Shown here: positions 6,714-8,825 of the stretch, one piece after another
Layout of the letters: each line of letters opens with the position of its first letter
Numbering within the stretch: position 1 is the stretch's first letter
Made by a program: the position numbers and the translations under genes
From: Oceanospirillum sp048268485
GTDB taxonomy: Bacteria > Pseudomonadota > Gammaproteobacteria > Pseudomonadales > Halomonadaceae
Direction: 5' to 3'
Assembly: GCA_048268485.1 (NCBI GenBank)
Contig: JBLWVL010000070.1
Span: 1-8,825 of the forward strand
Length of the DNA: 8,825 nt
Notes under the pieces: generated by a model
What the model was told of the DNA's origin: nothing
Databases searched by the model: none
The model's input: only the letters and a program-made list of their open reading frames with translations

Positions 6714-6741
6714 GCCCGGTTTTTGAACCGGGCCTTTTTTT
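6714..6741 (+). terminator. Rho-independent terminator of the hydroxylase operon
   Basis: GCCCGGTT (6714-6721) pairs perfectly with AACCGGGC (6726-6733) around a TTTG loop, followed by C and seven T's (6735-6741). It stands 128 bases after the copy 1 reductase and should stop transcription before copy 2. Confidence 0.93.
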
Positions 6742-6891
6742 ATCTTTTTATCGTGCCGGAACCGTGTGTTATCCGACTTTAGTCGATATTAGTGAAGTCA
6801 GATAAAACAGGGCTGGACAACGACCTGCTATTCATAAATGCTACGCGCCCTGTGAAGCAGCTTACTGCGTTATACCGTGCTGTTTCTTCGG

Positions 6892-6949
6892 TTGTCCGTT
6901 AACGCTTTGATGTAAGCCTTTCTGGTGCCAGAGCAGGTGTTAACGGCAA
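6892..6949 (+). repeat. Spaced inverted repeat upstream of the second reductase gene
   Basis: CCGTTAAC (6896-6903) and GTTAACGG (6939-6946) are exact reverse complements, 43 bases centre to centre. The arms extend by TTG (6892-6894) and CAA (6947-6949) across a one-base bulge. Between them are two mini-hairpins: GCTT/AAGC (6904-6917) and TCTG/CAGA (6921-6932). As DNA it would be a two-site operator about four helical turns apart; as RNA it could fold as a three-way junction. Confidence 0.55.
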
Positions 6950-6967
6950 TTCCGTAAAAAAGATAAT
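6940..6967 (+). promoter_or_regulatory. Candidate promoter of the second reductase gene
   Basis: TTAACG (6940-6945, four of six matches to TTGACA), a 16-base spacer, then GATAAT (6962-6967, five of six). The start site would fall near 6974, about 33 bases before the ATG. The -35 box overlaps the right arm of the inverted repeat, which suggests control by a protein binding there. The upstream terminator makes a separate promoter necessary, but this particular one is only a candidate. Confidence 0.4.
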
Positions 6968-7006
6968 AAGTTCAGACATGTTTAGTGAAAACCAAGGCCC
7001 CCTATT

Positions 7007-7942
7007 ATGACTACTGCATTTGACCCGAAAGCATTTCGCCGCGCTTTGGGCAACTTCGCCACCGGCGTCACCGTAATTACCGCCACTGCTAAAGATGGAC
7101 AGCAGGCAGGTGTTACCGCCAACAGCTTTAACTCCGTTTCCCTTGATCCGCCACTGGTACTGTGGAGCATCATGAAAAACTCCGGCAGTGTTGAGGTGTT
7201 TGATAACGCCAGCCATTTTGCCGTGAATGTACTGGCGGCGGATCAGATCGATATCTCCAACCACTTCGCCCGCCCGTCCGATGACAAGTTCTCCAGCATC
7301 GATTACGAAAAAGGTCTGGGTGATGCGCCGCTGCTGTCTGACTGCGCAGCCCGTTTTCAGTGCGCCAATTATGAAAAAGTTGATGGTGGTGACCACTGGA
7401 TTCTGATCGGTAAAGTTGAAGCCTTTGACGATTACGGTCGTGCACCGTTGCTATATCACGGTGGTACTTATTCTGCGGTTGTACCGCATATGGGGGCTGC
7501 TCAGAAGAAAGCAGACGTTGATGCCGCAGCGGCAGAACAAGCCGATGCTGATCGCGAAAAAATGCTGGATAACAATCTCTACTACCAGATGCTGAGTGCG
7601 GTAAAACGCTACCAGCGTGGTTATTGGCCGATGCAGCAGGCAAGTGGCTTGCGTGTCGCAGAGGCTCACCTGCTGATGGTTCTGAAAGACCTTGGCTCGG
7701 TTAGCTTCAGTGCCATGGTTGACTATCTGCTGATGCCGGATCAGGACCTGGCCCCATCGGTTGAAAAGCTAAAGCGTAAAGCCTGGATAAATGTGCAGGA
7801 TGAGCAACTGACCCTGACCGAAGAGGGGATTCATCAGGCAGAAGCCTACTGGCAGCTGTCAGAAGACTATCAGGAAAAAGTGTTCGGTGATCTTACCGAC
7901 GAAGAACTGGCGGTATTTCGCAAGGTTCTGAAAAAGATCTGA
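7007..7942 (+). CDS. p-Hydroxyphenylacetate hydroxylase-type flavin reductase (C1 type), copy 2
   Basis: A 311-residue paralogue of the upstream C1 reductase. The N-terminal NADH:FMN reductase domain (1-164) is about 83% identical to copy 1 by eye count, with the same TANSFNSVSLDPPLVLWS, GGDHWIL and GRAPLLYHGG elements. It should therefore make FMNH2 in the same way. The linker (about 165-189) is four residues longer and rich in Ala and Asp. The C-terminal MarR-like domain (190-311) is only about 51% identical, with an 11-residue run without a match to copy 1 around GSVSFSAMVDYLLMPD. ATG 7007 is preceded by AAGG (6994-6997), nine bases away. The gene is separated from the operon by a terminator and closed by its own, so it is likely regulated separately. 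It may serve C2, another oxygenase elsewhere, or respond to a different aromatic effector; the sequence does not decide. Confidence 0.88.
   Translation: MTTAFDPKAFRRALGNFATGVTVITATAKDGQQAGVTANSFNSVSLDPPLVLWSIMKNSGSVEVFDNASHFAVNVLAADQIDISNHFARPSDDKFSSIDYEKGLGDAPLLSDCAARFQCANYEKVDGGDHWILIGKVEAFDDYGRAPLLYHGGTYSAVVPHMGAAQKKADVDAAAAEQADADREKMLDNNLYYQMLSAVKRYQRGYWPMQQASGLRVAEAHLLMVLKDLGSVSFSAMVDYLLMPDQDLAPSVEKLKRKAWINVQDEQLTLTEEGIHQAEAYWQLSEDYQEKVFGDLTDEELAVFRKVLKKI
7115..7191 (+). repeat. 77-bp tract identical to 5771-5847 (copy 2)
   Basis: Second member of the perfect repeat pair, offset 1344 bases. The bases on each side differ at once (C/T at both ends), and scattered synonymous differences resume beyond. 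Confidence 0.9.
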
Positions 7943-7960
7943 CACCTCAGACTTTGAACA

Positions 7961-7992
7961 CAAAAAACCGGATCAACTGATCCGGTTTTTTG
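7961..7992. terminator. Bidirectional terminator after the second reductase gene
   Basis: CAAAAAACCGGATC (7961-7974) pairs with GATCCGGTTTTTTG (7979-7992) around a four-base loop, with an A-run on one side and a T-run on the other. It ends copy 2 (stop at 7942) and can also stop the minus-strand regulator gene that ends at 8049. The bases from 7993 to 8048 show nothing further. Confidence 0.93.
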
Positions 7993-8048
7993 TCATCTGG
8001 AACAGATAAAACGGTTTGCTAATGATCGGCTGCTGCTGTTTCTGAGCC

Positions 8049-8342
8049 CTAATGCAGCAGATAATTGGTTATATTGGGCTGAGTAGGTATCAGACCCATT
8101 TGAATACCAAAGGGTTTAAATACTTTGTTGATTACACTTTGTGTCTGGCTGCCTTTGTTCTGCTCAATATCGGTCAGGGTACGGCGGCTCACACCAACCA
8201 GTTCAGCGTAGCGTGTTTGAGTAAAGCCCAGAACCTCCTTTCGGAGTTGTTGCAGAACTTCCCCTTGGGTCAGTTTGCCTTGTAAGTGCTGTCGTAACAG
8301 CTCTATCAGTAATGCCTGACGTTGGTCGGTGTTTAAGCTCAT
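8049..8342 (-). CDS. XRE-family (HipB-like) helix-turn-helix regulator
   Basis: A 97-residue DNA-binding protein. An N-terminal helical segment (about 1-30) precedes a XRE helix-turn-helix: LRKEVLGFTQTRYAELVGVSRR, with the recognition helix about S52-E60 (SRRTLTDIE) and the usual N-x-G after it. The tail FKPFGIQMGLIP (75-86) resembles the HipB segment that forms a dimer beta-strand, so this may be an antitoxin-like repressor. The ATG overlaps the stop of the 75-aa gene (ATGA, 8339-8342), and a GGGGG stretch (complement of 8350-8354) is the likely ribosome-binding site, so the two are translationally coupled. The palindromes upstream of the pair are the obvious autoregulatory operators. No HipA or other kinase toxin gene follows; the next thing downstream is the terminator at 7961-7992. 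Confidence 0.85.
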   Translation of the reverse strand: MSLNTDQRQALLIELLRQHLQGKLTQGEVLQQLRKEVLGFTQTRYAELVGVSRRTLTDIEQNKGSQTQSVINKVFKPFGIQMGLIPTQPNITNYLLH

Positions 8343-8566
8343 AACAGCCCCCAGCGTTTTAGTTTTTCATCCAGATAGTCAAAGCCCATTTTCAGGATTT
8401 GCTCAGACACGCCACGCTTTTCCAATCTTGTTTTGAGTCCGGTGAGCATCTGTGCAGTCTCTTTCAGAGCTGTCATCGTCTTCTCAGCAGGACATAAATC
8501 TTCAAGCTGTTCTGCAATGTCCTGCCATTTCTGTTCCAGCAATATCTGGAGCGTCAGCTGTTTCAT
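8339..8566 (-). CDS. Uncharacterised 75-aa helical protein, first gene of an XRE mini-operon
   Basis: I do not recognise this protein. It is 75 residues, charged and predicted all-helical from its pattern: helix about 2-24, a break at C25-P26, helix about 27-51, then G52 and a helix about 53-72 that ends in KLKRWGLL. It has no membrane segment, signal peptide or known catalytic motif, and does not resemble RelE/YoeB, HipS or HipA. It is placed as first gene, overlapping the XRE gene by four bases. This is the order of higBA-type modules (toxin or effector first, XRE antitoxin second), so a partner of the regulator is a fair inference, not a demonstrated one. ATG 8566 has a poor ribosome-binding site (the leader reads ATGGTTTTCTGAT before it), consistent with low expression or with the short leader predicted from the promoter. 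Confidence 0.7.
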   Translation of the reverse strand: MKQLTLQILLEQKWQDIAEQLEDLCPAEKTMTALKETAQMLTGLKTRLEKRGVSEQILKMGFDYLDEKLKRWGLL

Positions 8567-8579
8567 ATCAGAAAACCAT

Positions 8580-8601
8580 TTTGAGCAATATACTGCTCAA
8601 A
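8580..8601. promoter_or_regulatory. Proximal palindromic operator of the XRE mini-operon
   Basis: TTTGAGCA (8580-8587) and TGCTCAAA (8594-8601) are perfect inverted arms of eight bases around ATATAC. It lies 14 bases upstream of the start codon of the 75-aa gene and overlaps the predicted transcription start, a place where repressor binding would block initiation. Confidence 0.8.
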
Positions 8602-8629
8602 TATAGCGGATGATCTTATTTTTGAGCAA
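8600..8629 (-). promoter_or_regulatory. Candidate promoter of the XRE mini-operon
   Basis: Read on the minus strand, TATATT (complement of 8600-8605) is a five-of-six -10 box. Eighteen bases upstream lies TTGCTC (complement of 8624-8629), a weak -35 box inside the distal operator. The start would be near 8593, within the proximal operator. Both promoter elements thus touch a palindrome, as in an autorepressed operon. Confidence 0.5.
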
Positions 8630-8640
8630 AATATTGCTCA
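8623..8640. promoter_or_regulatory. Distal palindromic operator of the XRE mini-operon
   Basis: TGAGCAA (8623-8629) and TTGCTCA (8634-8640) form a second palindrome with the same half-site as the proximal one. The centres are 41 bases apart, close to four helical turns, which would place two dimers on the same face of the DNA. It ends ten bases from the stop codon of the upstream antitoxin gene. Confidence 0.8.
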
Positions 8641-8650
8641 TTTTGGTTTT

Positions 8651-8825
8651 TCAGCCTTTTCGTTGGGAGTGCGTTTGCAGTGAATCTGCAATCTGGTGCA
8701 TCAGGTCTTTGTTTTTCAGAACGTGCAGGGTTTCCTGCTCGCGTTCCCAATCTTCTGCGCTGATGACAACAAAGTCCTGACCTGTTGAGTCGGTGACTTT
8801 CACCGGCTCATGCTGATCTGGAAAC
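8651..8825 (-). CDS. Phd/YefM-type antitoxin, C-terminal part (start outside window)
   Basis: The minus-strand frame is open from the window edge (first full codon at 8824) to TGA at 8651-8653, giving 57 residues; the start lies beyond the edge. The piece has the second half of a Phd/YefM antitoxin. HEPVKVTDSTGQDFVVISAEDWE matches the family pattern of a PV(x)ItrxG strand pair followed by VVIS.EDW. QETLHVLKNKDLMHQIADSL matches the ETLYLL...L...I segment that leads into the toxin-binding tail. In this family the N-terminal half dimerises and binds DNA, and the C-terminal tail neutralises a RelE/YoeB/Doc-type toxin. The usual toxin gene immediately downstream is absent: the next minus-strand gene starts 85 bases later and is unrelated. 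The toxin may lie upstream outside the window, or the antitoxin is solitary. Confidence 0.8.
   Translation of the reverse strand, partial: FPDQHEPVKVTDSTGQDFVVISAEDWEREQETLHVLKNKDLMHQIADSLQTHSQRKG

Larger units (their letters stand above)
6587..7006. other. 420-base gene-free spacer between the two reductase genes
   Basis: It holds the terminator of copy 1 (6714-6741), an inverted repeat (6896-6946), a candidate promoter (6940-6967) and a CATGTTTAGTGA motif (6977-6988). I see no plausible open reading frame, RNA gene or mobile-element end in 6587-6713 or 6742-6890. GACTTTAGTC (6775-6784) is a short palindrome of unknown meaning. The ribosome-binding site of copy 2 is AAGG (6994-6997). Confidence 0.7.

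Noticed and set aside
6775..6784. GACTTTAGTC palindrome in the spacer between the reductase genes
   Set aside because: Only four-base arms, no second copy and no promoter at a suitable distance; too weak to call an operator.
6899..7643. Minus-strand open frames of 165 and 157 residues across the second reductase
   Set aside because: They mirror the conserved reductase coding sequence; a similar shadow occurs opposite copy 1, as expected from sequence identity of the copies.
8052..8285. A 77-residue plus-strand open frame near the right end
   Set aside because: It is antisense to the XRE gene, whose helix-turn-helix is clear on the minus strand.
1..8825. CRISPR arrays, tRNA or rRNA genes, insertion sequences, attachment sites
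   Set aside because: No regularly spaced repeats, no cloverleaf-type sequences or rRNA motifs, and no transposase or terminal inverted repeats were seen on either strand.

Overview
The window looks like chromosomal DNA from a marine-type gammaproteobacterium, probably of the Oceanospirillales (Amphritea/Neptunomonas/Marinobacterium-like). I infer this from moderate GC, the protein families and their sequence style; no taxonomic marker gene is present. There are nine intact or partial genes, two recent paralogues among them, plus a partial antitoxin gene at the right edge that has no start codon in the window.

Left third (1-3070): the 3' part of a methyl-accepting chemotaxis receptor with a C-terminal CZB zinc-binding domain, closed by a strong terminator. 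Next comes a multi-pass membrane protein that resembles the DedA/VTT superfamily, then arfB, a codon-independent ribosome-rescue hydrolase. arfB is preceded by an imperfect 20-bp direct repeat. A bidirectional terminator separates arfB from a convergent adenine/adenosine deaminase gene.

Middle (4130-7992): a divergent regulatory region, then the two-component p-hydroxyphenylacetate (HPA) 3-hydroxylase of the Acinetobacter C1/C2 type. The oxygenase gene (C2) comes first, then a hairpin, then the flavin reductase gene (C1) with its C-terminal MarR-like effector domain, then a strong terminator. A second C1 reductase gene follows, apparently with its own control region and its own terminator. 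C1 supplies FMNH2 from NADH. C2 uses FMNH2 and O2 to hydroxylate HPA to 3,4-dihydroxyphenylacetate. The two C1 copies are about 83% identical in the reductase domain but only about 51% in the effector domain (counted by eye), and they share a perfect 77-bp DNA tract. This suggests duplication with gene conversion and a change in effector sensing.

Upstream of C2 there is a direct repeat, CATnTTTAGCnA, exactly 20 bp apart, abutting a CATAAT -10 box. This is the layout expected of an AraC/XylS-type activator site. A stem-loop leader follows.

Right end (8049-8825): on the minus strand, an uncharacterised 75-aa protein and a HipB-like XRE regulator overlap by 4 bp. Two strong palindromes with the half-site TGAGCA/TGCTCA precede them, 41 bp apart. 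Upstream of these is the C-terminal part of a Phd/YefM-type antitoxin with no recognisable toxin following it. The small operon is the best candidate for an undescribed toxin-antitoxin-like or regulatory module; the paired C1 reductases are the best candidate for a metabolic novelty.
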